Assembly: GCF_001620365.2 (NCBI RefSeq) | Contig: NZ_LQMT02000023.1 | Coordinates: 7,761 to 71,760, forward strand | Direction: 5' to 3' | From: Amycolatopsis keratiniphila subsp. keratiniphila | GTDB lineage: Bacteria; Actinomycetota; Actinomycetes; Mycobacteriales; Pseudonocardiaceae | DNA: 64,000 nucleotides | Part shown: one piece after another, positions 11,489-19,718 of the stretch | Position numbering within the stretch: position 1 is the stretch's first letter | How the letters are laid out: every line of letters starts with the position of its first letter | Notes under the pieces: generated by a model | The model's database searches: none | What the model was told of the DNA's origin: nothing | Seen by the model: only the letters and a program-made list of their open reading frames with translations | Made by a program: the position numbers and the translations under genes

Positions 11489-13588
11489 CTACTCCCCCGT
11501 CGCCTTCGCGATGATTTCCTTCGCGACGTTCGCGGGAACCTCGGCGTAGGAGTCGAACACCATGGAGTAGTTGGCACGTCCCTGCGTACGCGAACGCAGG
11601 TCGCCGACGTAACCGAACATCTCCGACAGCGGGACCAGTGCCTTGACGACACGGGTACCGGCGCGCTCCTCCATGGCCTGGATCTGGCCACGGCGGGAGT
11701 TGAGGTCGCCGATCACATCGCCCATGTAGTCCTCGGGCGTGGTGACCTCGACGGCCATCAGCGGCTCGAGGATGACCGGACCGGCCTTCTTCGCGGCTTC
11801 CTTCATCGCCATGGAGCCGGCGATCTTGAAGGCCATTTCCGAAGAGTCGACCTCGTGGTACGCGCCGTCCAACAAGGTGAACTTCAACCCGACGAGCGGG
11901 TAGCCGGCCAGCACGCCGTACTGCATGGCGTCCTGCGCGCCCGCGTCGACCGACGGGATGTACTCCCGCGGCACGCGGCCACCGGTGACCTTGTTGTCGA
12001 ACTCGTAGAGGGCACCGTCGGTGGACTCGAGCGGCTCGAGCTTGACGATGACCTTCGCGAACTGACCGGAACCACCGGTCTGCTTCTTGTGCACGTAGTC
12101 GAGCTTCTCGACCGTCTTGCGCACCGTCTCGCGGTAGGCGACCTGCGGCTTACCGATGTTCGCCTCGACCTTGTAGTCGGACTTCATGCGGTTGACCAGC
12201 ACCTCGAGGTGCAGCTCGCCCATACCGGCGATGATCGTCTGGCCGGTGTCCTCGTCCAGGTTGACCTGGAACGTCGGGTCCTCTTCGGCCAGCTTCTGGA
12301 TCGCCAGGGACAGCTTCTCCTGGTCGGCCTTGGTCTTCGGCTCGATCGCGACGCGGATGACCGGCGCCGGGAACGTCATCGACTCGAGGACGACCGGGTT
12401 CTGCGGGTCGGCGAGGGTGTCACCGGTGGTGGTGTCCTTCAGGCCGATGACCGCGTAGATGTGGCCGGCCTGGGCCTCGTCGACCGGGTTCTCCTTGTTG
12501 GAGTGCATCTGGAAGAGCTTCCCGATGCGCTCCTTGCGCTCCTTGGTCGCGTTGATCAGCTGCGCGCCGGAAGCGATCTTGCCCGAGTACACCCGGATGT
12601 AGGTCAGCTTGCCGAAGAACGGGTGCGCGGCGATCTTGAACGCCAGTGCGGAGAACGGCTCGTCGACGGACGGCTTCCGGCTGACCGGGGTCTCGCCGTC
12701 GGGCAGCGTGCCCTCGACGGCCGGGACGTCCAGCGGCGACGGAAGGTAGTCGATGACCGCGTCGAGCATGGGCTGGACGCCCTTGTTCTTGAACGCGGAA
12801 CCGGTGAGCACCGGGTACGCCTCGCGGGCGACGGTGAGCTTCCGGATGCCGGCCTTGATCTCGGCCTCGGTCAGCTCCTCGCCCTCGAGGAACTTCTCCA
12901 TGAGCGCGTCGTCGGTCTCGGCGACGGTCTCGACGAGCTTCTCGCGGTACTCGGCGGCCTTGTCGGCCAGCTCCGCGGGAATGTCCTCGACCGAGTAGTC
13001 CTCGCCCTTCTGGACCTCGCCGCGCCAGGTCAGCGCCTTCATGCGGACCAGGTCGATGACGCCTTCGAACTCGTTCTCGGCGCCGATCGGCAGCTGGATG
13101 ACCAGCGGGCGGGCGCCGAGGCGCTCCTCGATGGTGCGGACGGTGAAGTAGAAGTCCGCGCCGAGCTTGTCCATCTTGTTGACGAAGCAGATACGAGGAA
13201 CCTCGTACTTGTCCGCCTGACGCCAGACCTGCTCGGACTGCGGCTCGACACCTTCCTTGCCGTCGAAGACGGCGACGGCACCGTCGAGCACCCGCAGCGA
13301 ACGCTCCACCTCGACGGTGAAGTCGACGTGACCCGGGGTGTCGATGATGTTGATCTGGTGGTCGGCCCAGAAGGTGGTGGTGGCAGCCGAGGTGATGGTG
13401 ATACCCCGCTTCTGCTCCTCCTCCATCCAGTCCATCGTCGCGGCGCCGTCGTGCACCTCGCCGATCTTGTAGTTGATCCCGGTGTAGAACAGGATCCGCT
13501 CGGTGGTGGTGGTCTTACCGGCGTCGATGTGGGCCATGATGCCGATGTTGCGGACCTTGTTCAGGTCGGTCAGCACGTCACGTGCCAC
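11489..13588 (-). CDS. fusA: Elongation factor G
   Basis: Translocase GTPase of 699 residues with G1 [14 protein letters not shown]2 [12 protein letters not shown]3 DTPGHVDF and G4 NKMDKLGAD, then domains II-V complete to [12 protein letters not shown]. The GTG at 13588 ([14 protein letters not shown]) was chosen over an upstream TTG because AGGGGAAC precedes it at good spacing and actinobacterial EF-G starts there. It follows rpsG after 63 bases. Confidence 0.97.
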   Translation of the reverse strand: MARDVLTDLNKVRNIGIMAHIDAGKTTTTERILFYTGINYKIGEVHDGAATMDWMEEEQKRGITITSAATTTFWADHQINIIDTPGHVDFTVEVERSLRVLDGAVAVFDGKEGVEPQSEQVWRQADKYEVPRICFVNKMDKLGADFYFTVRTIEERLGARPLVIQLPIGAENEFEGVIDLVRMKALTWRGEVQKGEDYSVEDIPAELADKAAEYREKLVETVAETDDALMEKFLEGEELTEAEIKAGIRKLTVAREAYPVLTGSAFKNKGVQPMLDAVIDYLPSPLDVPAVEGTLPDGETPVSRKPSVDEPFSALAFKIAAHPFFGKLTYIRVYSGKIASGAQLINATKERKERIGKLFQMHSNKENPVDEAQAGHIYAVIGLKDTTTGDTLADPQNPVVLESMTFPAPVIRVAIEPKTKADQEKLSLAIQKLAEEDPTFQVNLDEDTGQTIIAGMGELHLEVLVNRMKSDYKVEANIGKPQVAYRETVRKTVEKLDYVHKKQTGGSGQFAKVIVKLEPLESTDGALYEFDNKVTGGRVPREYIPSVDAGAQDAMQYGVLAGYPLVGLKFTLLDGAYHEVDSSEMAFKIAGSMAMKEAAKKAGPVILEPLMAVEVTTPEDYMGDVIGDLNSRRGQIQAMEERAGTRVVKALVPLSEMFGYVGDLRSRTQGRANYSMVFDSYAEVPANVAKEIIAKATGE

Positions 13589-13651
13589 GAGAGTGTTCCC
13601 CTGTCTCAAAATTGGGGCCCGGCAAGGCTTTGATCGGCAGCCGGGCGGATA

Positions 13652-14122
13652 TCACCAGCGGTAGTGCGCGAAGGCCTTGTTGGACTCGGCCATCTTGTGG
13701 GTGTCCTCACGCCGCTTCACGCTGGCGCCGAGGCCGTTGCTCGCGTCGAGCAGTTCGTTCTGCAGACGCTCGATCATGGTCTTCTCACGACGAGCCTGCG
13801 AGAAGGAGACCAGCCAGCGGAGCGCGAGGGTGGTGGAGCGGCCCGGCTTGACCTCGATCGGCACCTGGTAGGTGGCACCACCGACGCGGCGGCTCTTCAC
13901 CTCGATGGTGGGCTTCACGTTGTCGAGGGCGCGCTTCAGCGTGACGACCGGGTCGGTGCCGGTCTTCTCGCGAGCGCCTTCGAGGGCGCCGTACACGATG
14001 CGCTCGGCCAGGGACCGCTTGCCGTCCTTCAGCACCTTGTTCACCAGCTGGGTGACCAGCGGGGATGCGTAGACGGGGTCAGAGATCAGCGGCCGCTTCG
14101 GGGCCGGACCCTTGCGGGGCAT
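13652..14122 (-). CDS. rpsG: 30S ribosomal protein S7
   Basis: 156 residues, the primary binding protein of the 30S head. Starts [21 protein letters not shown] and carries [13 protein letters not shown] and [17 protein letters not shown]. The ATG overlaps the rpsL stop codon by one base (TAATG), so it is coupled to rpsL. Confidence 0.98.
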   Translation of the reverse strand: MPRKGPAPKRPLISDPVYASPLVTQLVNKVLKDGKRSLAERIVYGALEGAREKTGTDPVVTLKRALDNVKPTIEVKSRRVGGATYQVPIEVKPGRSTTLALRWLVSFSQARREKTMIERLQNELLDASNGLGASVKRREDTHKMAESNKAFAHYRW

Positions 14123-14496
14123 TAGCTCTTCTCCTTCTTCGCGCCGTACCGGCTGCGCGCCTGCTTACGGTTCTTGACACCCTGGGTGTCGAGCGAACCG
14201 CGGATGATCTTGTAGCGGACACCCGGCAGGTCCTTCACACGACCACCGCGCACGAGCACCATCGAGTGCTCCTGCAGGTTGTGGCCTTCACCGGGAATGT
14301 AGGCGGTGACCTCGATGCCGCTGGTCAGCTTCACACGAGCGACCTTGCGAAGCGCCGAGTTCGGCTTCTTGGGGGTTGTGGTGTACACGCGAGTGCACAC
14401 GCCACGCCGCTGCGGGCTCCCCTTGAGGGCCGCGGTCTTCTGCTTGGCAGCCTTGTCCTGGCGGCCCTTACGGACCAGCTGCTGGATCGTGGGCAA
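14122..14496 (-). CDS. rpsL: 30S ribosomal protein S12
   Basis: 124 residues, decoding-centre protein. The streptomycin-relevant segments [12 protein letters not shown] and [13 protein letters not shown] carry the wild-type lysines, so this allele predicts streptomycin sensitivity. First gene of the str operon. The ribosome binding site upstream of the ATG (AGAAAGCTGG) is weak. Confidence 0.98.
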   Translation of the reverse strand: MPTIQQLVRKGRQDKAAKQKTAALKGSPQRRGVCTRVYTTTPKKPNSALRKVARVKLTSGIEVTAYIPGEGHNLQEHSMVLVRGGRVKDLPGVRYKIIRGSLDTQGVKNRKQARSRYGAKKEKS

Positions 14497-14819
14497 TGGA
14501 CCAGCTTTCTGTTCGCGATCTTGCTACTACGTGTTGTCTCCGGCCCCCGCGGTCGGGCGTGTCGGCCCGCGTCACGGTCTTGCGACCGGTAACTTCCCGT
14601 AGGGATTTTCCGTCGGATCCCGCGTGGGCGAAGCCTTCGGACCGGATGCCTGAGCACCCCGTCCGTGCCGCACGGCACACGGGACGGCCCGACGCCTGCC
14701 GGGCACGGTCTCCAAAGATACCCGGCCACTTCCGGACCGGCCAAATCGGGGGGTCGATAACTATATCGTGCCGGGCGGCACCCCGCGGCCACCCTGATGG
14801 AACGGCGTTTCGGGCCCCG
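14497..14819 (-). promoter_or_regulatory. rpsL upstream region (str operon promoter and leader)
   Basis: No gene is visible. The stretch between the small ORF at 14820-14966 and rpsL should contain the str operon promoter. A TATAGT hexamer on the minus strand near 14760-14765 is the best -10 candidate, but I see no good -35 at 16-18 bases. Contains the motif shared with the rpsJ leader. Confidence 0.4.
14535..14569 (-). promoter_or_regulatory. Motif shared by the rpsJ and rpsL leaders (rpsL copy)
   Basis: Counterpart of 9846-9881, lying 39-73 bases upstream of the rpsL start, with an identical 17-base core at 14548-14564. Conservation in two non-coding leaders of ribosomal-protein operons suggests a shared regulatory or promoter-proximal element. 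Confidence 0.55.
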
Positions 14820-14966
14820 CTATTCCTCTTCGGGCTTGGCGTGATCCGCCCGGCCCGGATGCGGGTCACGGGAAAGATCGATCAGCGGATGCACGGGAGC
14901 CCCCTCCGGCGCCGCGTGACTCCCCCGCCTGGGTTCCTCGGTGCTTTCCTGCTTCTCGGCGTCCAC
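14820..14966 (-). CDS. Predicted 48-residue hydrophilic protein
   Basis: The GTG at 14966 is preceded by GAGGGGAGGCGTC, a near-perfect ribosome binding site at good spacing. The frame encodes 48 residues beginning VDAEKQESTEEPRRGSH and ending HAKPEEE before TAG. The product is very polar, with acidic ends, and has neither signal peptide nor membrane segment. I recognise no family. It is the nearest upstream gene to rpsL on the same strand, 323 bases away. Weak points are its short length and lack of comparison. Confidence 0.5.
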   Translation of the reverse strand: MDAEKQESTEEPRRGSHAAPEGAPVHPLIDLSRDPHPGRADHAKPEEE

Positions 14967-15145
14967 GACGCCTCCCCTCGTTCGTACTGATACCGCCCTG
15001 CTCGGCGGACCACGCTACCTATTCCCCTATCGGGTGAGCCGGATGGATCCGATAACCACCCCGTCGCGTCGAACCGGTGAATGAGTCACGATGAGACTGG
15101 TCACAGCGTCGGCCCGGCCGTCGCACCGCACTATGGGGAGGCTCC

Positions 15146-15718
15146 ATGTCCGCCGAGTTCGAGCAGCTGGTCGCGCAATTCGACCAGTTCCAGTCCCAGC
15201 TCCGGAACGTCGACGATCGGCTCGCGAGCATCGGCGGCATGCAGGACGAGCTCAGCAGGATCGAGGCGACGGCGTCCTCTTCGGACCGTTCGGTGACCGT
15301 GGTCGCGGGGCCCGGCGGCGCGATCATGGACGTCAAGTTCACCGAAGACGCCCTTCGCCTGCGGCCGGACGCGCTTTCCGCGGCGCTGATGTCGACCATC
15401 CAGCAGGCCGTGGCCGAATCGGCCCGCAAACAGGCGACGATCGTCGAAGAGCACATGGGCGACGACCTCAACCTGGTGGACCAGGTGCTGGAGACCCAGG
15501 CGGACCTGTTCGGCACCACCGTCGAGGAGATGCGGGCGCGGATGGACGAAGAGTCGCCGTCGCGGCCGGCCGCCGAGCAGCCGTCCGACGACTACTCCGA
15601 GCGTTCCTTGCTCAAGTCCGCCGACGAGCCGCAGCGGCCGCAGCCGTCGCCGCCCCCGGCGTCGAGCGGCTCGGACGGCGACCGTTTCCTGAAGAACCTC
15701 TTCGACGACGACCACTGA
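15146..15718 (+). CDS. YbaB/EbfC-like protein, possibly EspL-like
   Basis: 190 residues. The N-terminal half is predicted coiled coil (EFEQLVAQFDQFQSQLRNVDDRL). It is followed by the YbaB-type core with a short beta region (SVTVVAGPGGAIMDVKFTEDALRL) and another helix (LSAALMSTIQQAVAESARKQATIVEEHM). The C-terminal 60 residues are a disordered, acidic and proline-rich tail. YbaB proteins bind DNA, but in mycobacterial ESX-1 regions a YbaB-like protein (EspL) accompanies EspB/EspC substrates, and the two downstream genes fit that role better. ATG with GGGGAGG site. First of four plus-strand genes. Confidence 0.75.
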   Translation: MSAEFEQLVAQFDQFQSQLRNVDDRLASIGGMQDELSRIEATASSSDRSVTVVAGPGGAIMDVKFTEDALRLRPDALSAALMSTIQQAVAESARKQATIVEEHMGDDLNLVDQVLETQADLFGTTVEEMRARMDEESPSRPAAEQPSDDYSERSLLKSADEPQRPQPSPPPASSGSDGDRFLKNLFDDDH

Positions 15719-15728
15719 CCCCCGGGCA

Positions 15729-15758
15729 GGATCGCGTTTAGCGGGCTAAACGCGATCC
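15729..15758. repeat. REP-like palindromic repeat, copy 2 (perfect palindrome)
   Basis: Two perfect 14-base arms (GGATCGCGTTTAGC and its complement) around GG, starting 10 bases after the stop of the YbaB-like gene. Identical in sequence to the copy at 35095-35124. Confidence 0.95.
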
Positions 15759-15849
15759 GAGGCTCTTGGAACCGCAGGCGGGGCAGCCGGGTCCAAGGCG
15801 CCGATCACGACGAGCCGCATCGGAAGGTGCGCGAAGGGAGGGACCGCCG

Positions 15850-16209
15850 ATGGCCGGAGGGCATGAGGTGGTGATCAGCGCGCTGCGCACCTACTCGGGC
15901 AAGCTCGGGCAGGACGTCCGGATCCCGAACGAGGTCGGACGGCTGACGCAGCAGTCCGACGTCGGCGACGAGTCATGGGGAGTCGTCGGCCTGTTCGTGA
16001 AGCACGAGTACACGTCGATGCTCACCGATCTGCAGGATCTGCTGATCGAGATGTCCGCGGGGCTGACCGCGGCCTCGGAGAAGCTCGGCAACGCCGCCAC
16101 CGCCTACGAGCGGAACGAAGACGACAACGTCAAGGCGCTCAACGAAATCCTCAAGCTGCTGGAGCAGCCGGCGCAGTCGAGGACACCGAAGATGGGGCCG
16201 GCCAAGTAG
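15850..16209 (+). CDS. EspC-like type VII secretion substrate (DUF2580-type)
   Basis: 119 residues, helical hairpin pattern. Conserved hydrophobic heptads surround SWGVVG (W43) and the C-terminal helix contains AYERNEDDN, which fits the YxxxD/E secretion motif of type VII substrates (Y86, E90). The ATG at 15850 has a GGGAGG site; the open frame upstream would run through arginine-rich non-coding sequence. It lies 91 bases after the first REP element and 15 bases before the next gene. Family assignment rests on motif and context, so ordinary WXG100 cannot be excluded. Confidence 0.7.
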   Translation: MAGGHEVVISALRTYSGKLGQDVRIPNEVGRLTQQSDVGDESWGVVGLFVKHEYTSMLTDLQDLLIEMSAGLTAASEKLGNAATAYERNEDDNVKALNEILKLLEQPAQSRTPKMGPAK

Positions 16210-16224
16210 CGAGGGGGACTGATC

Positions 16225-17412
16225 GTGGCCGATCAGAAGATCACCGGCGAACACACCAAGATCCAGATCAACGACTACAACCCGGACACCATCCGCACGG
16301 ACAAGATGCTGACCTCGCTGCCGGGGCCGATCGGCAGTGGCTTCAGCACGTTCGACACCGTCAAGAAGGCGACCGCGGACGGGTTCCAGGCGAGCGACAT
16401 CGGGACCATCGCGGCCAGCGGCGCCGGCTTCGTCAGCTCGTGCATGGGCGTGGCGGACATCGCCAGCGACCCGATCGGCTGGCTGGTCGGCCAGGGTCTC
16501 AGCTTCCTGATGAACGTGTGCCAGCCGATCCAGGACGCCATCCACATGGTGAGCGGCGACGGCCCGGCGTTGTCGAACGCGGCGGGCAACTTCAACAACA
16601 TCGGTGTCTATCTGCAGGACTACAGCAAGAAGTTCGGCGAAGACGCGAAGACGTCGCTGTCGCAGTGGACCGGTGACGCGGCGAACGCGGCGGGCGAGAA
16701 GCTGGCGAAGTTCGCGCAGGGCATCGACGGGATCGCCGCGCAGGCCGGGGACATCGCCCAGCTGCTGCAGATCTCCAGCATGGTGATGACGGTGATCGAG
16801 GAGTTCATCAAGGCGATCCTCACCGAGTTCATCACCTGGCTGATCATGATCTGGATCCCGGCGCTGGCCGCGGCCGTCCCGACCTGTGGCGGTTCGACGG
16901 CGACGGCGGGCGGGCTGACGGCCACCCGCGCGGTCTCCACCACGTCGAAGGTTCAGAAGTTCCTGAACAAGCTCCGCCAGCTGCTCGACAAGATCAAGCA
17001 GTTCCTTGGCAAGCTCAAGGAGTTCTTCGGCAAGTGGAAGGGCAACTACAAGGAGCTGATGGCCCACAACAAGTCCACCGCGCAGCTGGCGGCCGGGCCG
17101 GGCGCGTCCGCGTGGGGCAAGTTCGCCTCGAAGGACGGCGCCATGGGCGGCAGACTCGCGGACGGTTTCGGTGAGCGGATGACGTCGGCCACGAAGAAGG
17201 CCGCGTTGAACACCGTCGGCCTCGGCAAGGCCACCAACCCGGACGGCAGCTGGAAGACGCCGGAGACGGGCCGCGAGAAGGGCGAGGTCGCGGCGGGTGT
17301 CGCCGGGAAGGCCGGCACGTACACGTCGGGAGGGATCAAGGCCGGCCAGTACGGTTCGGTGGGTGACGACGAACAGACGCCCGAGGAAGCCTCCGACAAT
17401 CTGGACTTCTGA
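16225..17412 (+). CDS. WxG-containing EspB/PPE-like putative type VII substrate
   Basis: 395 residues from GTG at 16225 (AGGGGG site). No signal peptide. The N-terminal about 180 residues are helical with a WxG motif (SQWTGDAA, W148-G150). A long hydrophobic helix (about 183-217, including EFITWLIMIWIPALAAAVP) follows, then a lysine-rich amphipathic coiled region (KFLNKLRQLLDKIKQFLGKLKEFFGKW, split over 245-271), and a Gly/Ser/Lys-rich C-terminus. Secretion through an ESX system encoded elsewhere is the best guess. Membrane insertion of the hydrophobic helix is another possibility. Confidence 0.6.
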   Translation: MADQKITGEHTKIQINDYNPDTIRTDKMLTSLPGPIGSGFSTFDTVKKATADGFQASDIGTIAASGAGFVSSCMGVADIASDPIGWLVGQGLSFLMNVCQPIQDAIHMVSGDGPALSNAAGNFNNIGVYLQDYSKKFGEDAKTSLSQWTGDAANAAGEKLAKFAQGIDGIAAQAGDIAQLLQISSMVMTVIEEFIKAILTEFITWLIMIWIPALAAAVPTCGGSTATAGGLTATRAVSTTSKVQKFLNKLRQLLDKIKQFLGKLKEFFGKWKGNYKELMAHNKSTAQLAAGPGASAWGKFASKDGAMGGRLADGFGERMTSATKKAALNTVGLGKATNPDGSWKTPETGREKGEVAAGVAGKAGTYTSGGIKAGQYGSVGDDEQTPEEASDNLDF

Positions 17413-17415
17413 GCC

Positions 17416-18030
17416 GTGACCGCGTGGATCATCGCCATCGCCGCGGTGGCGTTGCCGGTCGTGCTCGCCGCCTGGTGGATCCTCGCCGGGGCGGCGAAGA
17501 AACGCGGGCTGGCCACGTTGGCGCGGGAGCGGGGCTGGGACTTCTACAGCGGTGCCCGGCTCGGTGCCGCGGGCGGGAGGCACGAGCAGCCCGCGACCGG
17601 CCGGGCGCCCGCCCCGTTGCGGCGGGCCGGCGAGTCGATCGACCAGGCGGTGGTCGGCACGCACCGGGGGAAGCCGTTCGGTGTCTACCGGTATCACCGG
17701 CCGGGTGCCGGATTCCGTCAGGACGGCACCCGCGAGTCCGGTTCGCTGCGGACGGTCGTGCACGTCGAGACGGGCACGGCCATGCCGGACTGCACGCTCT
17801 CGATCAGCGGATCCGAAGTGGACTGCTCGAATCCCGCGTTCGTCCCGCGTCCCGAGGTCCGTGACTGGCTGACGGCGAACGCGGGCCGGTGCCGCGAGTT
17901 CCACACGTCCGGGCGGACGGTGGCGGTGGTGCCGAAGACGCTGCCGAGCGGGAAGCAACTGCTGCGCACCTTGGACTACCTGGCCGACGTCGCGGACCGG
18001 GCCCCGCTCACCGCCACGGATCGCGTTTAG
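17416..18030 (+). CDS. Membrane-anchored protein of unknown function
   Basis: 204 residues from GTG, three bases after the preceding stop. One N-terminal membrane helix (WIIAIAAVALPVVLAAWWILAG, split around residues 4-25) is followed by a soluble domain with RERGWDF, GVYRY and a late PSGKQLL segment. I recognise no named family. Position as the last gene of the Esp-like group suggests a role with those proteins. The last codons GAT CGC GTT TAG are the left arm of a REP-like element, so the stop codon is provided by the repeat. Confidence 0.65.
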   Translation: MTAWIIAIAAVALPVVLAAWWILAGAAKKRGLATLARERGWDFYSGARLGAAGGRHEQPATGRAPAPLRRAGESIDQAVVGTHRGKPFGVYRYHRPGAGFRQDGTRESGSLRTVVHVETGTAMPDCTLSISGSEVDCSNPAFVPRPEVRDWLTANAGRCREFHTSGRTVAVVPKTLPSGKQLLRTLDYLADVADRAPLTATDRV

Positions 18031-18047
18031 CCCGCTAAACGCAGGTC
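18018..18047. repeat. REP-like palindromic repeat, copy 3
   Basis: GGATCGCGTTTAGC, CC, GCTAAACGC, then AGGTC. The element overlaps the final four codons and the TAG stop of the upstream plus-strand gene. Confidence 0.95.
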
Positions 18048-18076
18048 AGGCCTCCCACCGCCGTCCGCGCCGCGCC

Positions 18077-18105
18077 GATCGCGTTTAGCGGGCTAAACGC
18101 GATCC
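18077..18105. repeat. REP-like palindromic repeat, copy 4 (palindrome)
   Basis: GATCGCGTTTAGC, GG, then the complementary arm ending GATCC. On the minus strand it supplies the last codons (Asp-Arg-Val) and TAG of the acetyltransferase gene, mirroring copy 3 only 29 bases away. Confidence 0.95.
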
Positions 18106-18587
18106 GGGACTTCCAGGGACTTCGCGAAGAAGTGGTGCGCGAAGGGTTCGTCGTTGAAGCGCTCGACCTCTTCGTAGCCGAGGCGCGCGTACAGGGCCCT
18201 GGCCTCGACCAGGTCGCGACGGGTGTCGAGACGGATCAACGAGGCGCCGAGGCCGCGGGCGACGTCTTCGGCGGCGGCCACGAGCAGCGCGGCACCGCCC
18301 TTGCCGCGTTCGGACTTCCGCAGGAAGACGCGGGTGAGCTCGGTGATGTCGGGTGAGGCGACCCGCAGCCCGGCGCACCCGGCGAGCACCCCGTCGCGCC
18401 GCGCGAGGAGGAAGGTGCCGGTCGGCGGGGTCAGATCCCGGCTGTGGTTCTTCTCGAGCAGGTCGTCGAGTTCCTCTTCGCTGACCTGGCGCTCGTAGAA
18501 GCGGGACGCGATTTCGTCCAGGTACTCGCGCAGCAGCTGAGCGGCGTCGGGGTGATCGACGGGGGTGACTTCGAAGCTCCAGGTCAT
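18093..18587 (-). CDS. GNAT family N-acetyltransferase
   Basis: 164 residues. Acetyl-CoA-dependent transferase fold: motif A reads VFLRKSERGKGGAALLVAAAEDVARGLGA, with the RGKGGA pyrophosphate loop, and motif B ends RALYARLGYEEVERFND. The first 50 residues match the small single-domain GNAT subgroup (PVDHPDAAQLLREYLDEIASRFY). The substrate cannot be inferred. It converges on the Esp-like group; its stop is inside a repeat element. ATG at 18587 gives a natural N-terminus. Confidence 0.85.
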   Translation of the reverse strand: MTWSFEVTPVDHPDAAQLLREYLDEIASRFYERQVSEEELDDLLEKNHSRDLTPPTGTFLLARRDGVLAGCAGLRVASPDITELTRVFLRKSERGKGGAALLVAAAEDVARGLGASLIRLDTRRDLVEARALYARLGYEEVERFNDEPFAHHFFAKSLEVPDRV

Positions 18588-18630
18588 GGCTACATTCTGC
18601 CGACCCTGGCCACCGGTTTTCCCCGCCTCC

Positions 18631-18660
18631 GGATCGCGATTAGGGGGCTAAACGCAGGTC
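18631..18660. repeat. REP-like repeat, copy 5 (GATTAGGGGG variant)
   Basis: GGATCGCGATTAGGGGG followed by CTAAACGCAGGTC. The last two bases plus the next A form the TGA stop (minus strand) of the MmpS-like gene. Confidence 0.93.
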
Positions 18661-19150
18661 AGGAGGGGGCCAGGCGGCCGGCGCAGGTGGCGACCTCGCC
18701 GGGGGCGGACTTCTCGGAGGTGACCACGGCGCCGCCCACGGCCACCCGGCATTCGACGGCCCCCTCGCCCTGCCCCATCAGCTGGACGGTCGGCGGGGTG
18801 CCGGTGTTCTTCCACGTGAGCTCCTTGCGCCACGGCAGCGTCACCTGCAGCTCCTGGTGCACGAGCCCCAGCCCGTTCGAGTCGTAGACCACGGTCGCGG
18901 TCCCCGTCCCGGCGAGCTCGTACGCGATCCGCCAGTCGTTCGATGCCGGCTGCGGCTGCGCCTGGCTGAGCGTCCGCGTGATCGTGCGGTCCGGTCCGCG
19001 CGACGGCGCGGCCTCGGTCGGTTCGCCGACCACGGCCACGGTCTCGGCCTGCGGTTCCTCGCCGCCGTTGAGCAGCACCACACAGGTCGCGAGCGCGGCC
19101 ACCACGATCCCCGCGATGGCGATGCGCCCGATCAGTTGTCTGTCGGCCAT
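18659..19150 (-). CDS. MmpS-like membrane-anchored protein
   Basis: 163 residues. An N-terminal membrane helix (about residues 8-27), a Pro/Ser/Thr-rich linker, then a C-terminal beta domain with features of the MmpS family: RIAYELAGTGTATVVYDSN, an LPW motif, and VECRVAVGG...VATCAG with two cysteines placed as in MmpS. In mycobacteria MmpS proteins assist MmpL lipid or siderophore exporters; no MmpL gene is in this window. It is the last gene of the exported-protein group running from 23405. Its stop codon spans the edge of a repeat element. Confidence 0.65.
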   Translation of the reverse strand: MADRQLIGRIAIAGIVVAALATCVVLLNGGEEPQAETVAVVGEPTEAAPSRGPDRTITRTLSQAQPQPASNDWRIAYELAGTGTATVVYDSNGLGLVHQELQVTLPWRKELTWKNTGTPPTVQLMGQGEGAVECRVAVGGAVVTSEKSAPGEVATCAGRLAPS

Positions 19151-19205
19151 CGGTCCTCCTCGCCGAAAGCGGCGGCGCGGCCCGTGAGCCGCGCCGCCAC
19201 GGAAG

Positions 19206-19439
19206 TCAGGACGGCAGCAGCCGGCCGGGAACGCCGTTGAGCGACTGGATCAGCCCCAGCACCGGGACGCCGAGCGGCGCGAACGTCCAAATGTTGTTGA
19301 GATCGCTCGTGTCGGGCTCGTCGACGACCACGACATCGTTCGGGGTGTCCTGCGCGGCGAGCGCGGGAGCGGCCGAGCCGAGTGCGACGAGACCGGCGAG
19401 CGCGGCGCCGGTGACCGCGCGGACGAAGGCCTTCTTCAT
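19206..19439 (-). CDS. Small secreted protein of unknown function
   Basis: 77 residues. A clear Sec signal peptide (MKKAFVRAVTGAALAGLVAL) with cleavage expected after ALA-AQ leaves about 47 residues containing acidic VVVDEPDTSDLNN and a Gly/Pro/Leu-rich end (PLGVPVLGLIQSLNGVPG). No cysteines in the mature part. The composition of the C-terminus resembles the next small gene (19466-19693), suggesting related roles. The 55-base gap to the MmpS-like gene suggests co-transcription. ATG with AGGAGA site. Confidence 0.7.
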   Translation of the reverse strand: MKKAFVRAVTGAALAGLVALGSAAPALAAQDTPNDVVVVDEPDTSDLNNIWTFAPLGVPVLGLIQSLNGVPGRLLPS

Positions 19440-19465
19440 GAGATTCTCCTTTGCTGGTAACGGTT

Positions 19466-19693
19466 TTACGAAATGGGCGTGATGATCCCGTAGATCGGGG
19501 CGAGGACGTCGGTCGGCACGGGGACGGTCGGTCCGAGCAGACCGCCGAGGTCCAGCCCCGGGATCAGCCAGACCCCGGGGCCGCCGGTGGGCAGACCCGG
19601 CAGCGGGTCGGCGGAGGCGACGCCTCCGGCGAGTCCGGACAGCGCCCCCGCGACGGCGAGCGGCAGCAGCACACGGGCCGCGATTCGCTTCAT
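19466..19693 (-). CDS. Small secreted Gly/Pro/Leu-rich protein
   Basis: 75 residues from the ATG at 19693, preceded by GGGAGAAGAA. The signal peptide (MKRIAARVLLPLAVAGALSG) ends at about ASA-DP. The mature part is a run of Gly, Pro, Leu and Ile (LPGLPTGGPGVWLIPGLDLGG) without cysteines. An ATG four codons upstream is possible but leaves the binding site unused. I recognise no family. It lies between another small secreted protein and the multi-pass membrane protein, all on the same strand with 25-26 base gaps. Confidence 0.65.
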   Translation of the reverse strand: MKRIAARVLLPLAVAGALSGLAGGVASADPLPGLPTGGPGVWLIPGLDLGGLLGPTVPVPTDVLAPIYGIITPIS

Positions 19694-19718
19694 TTCTTCT
19701 CCCATTCTTTCGTTGAAA

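Noticed and set aside
14496-14990. 164-codon plus-strand frame upstream of the Esp-like group
   Set aside because: Runs through leader and repeat-like sequence, lacks a binding site and conflicts with the better small frame on the other strand.
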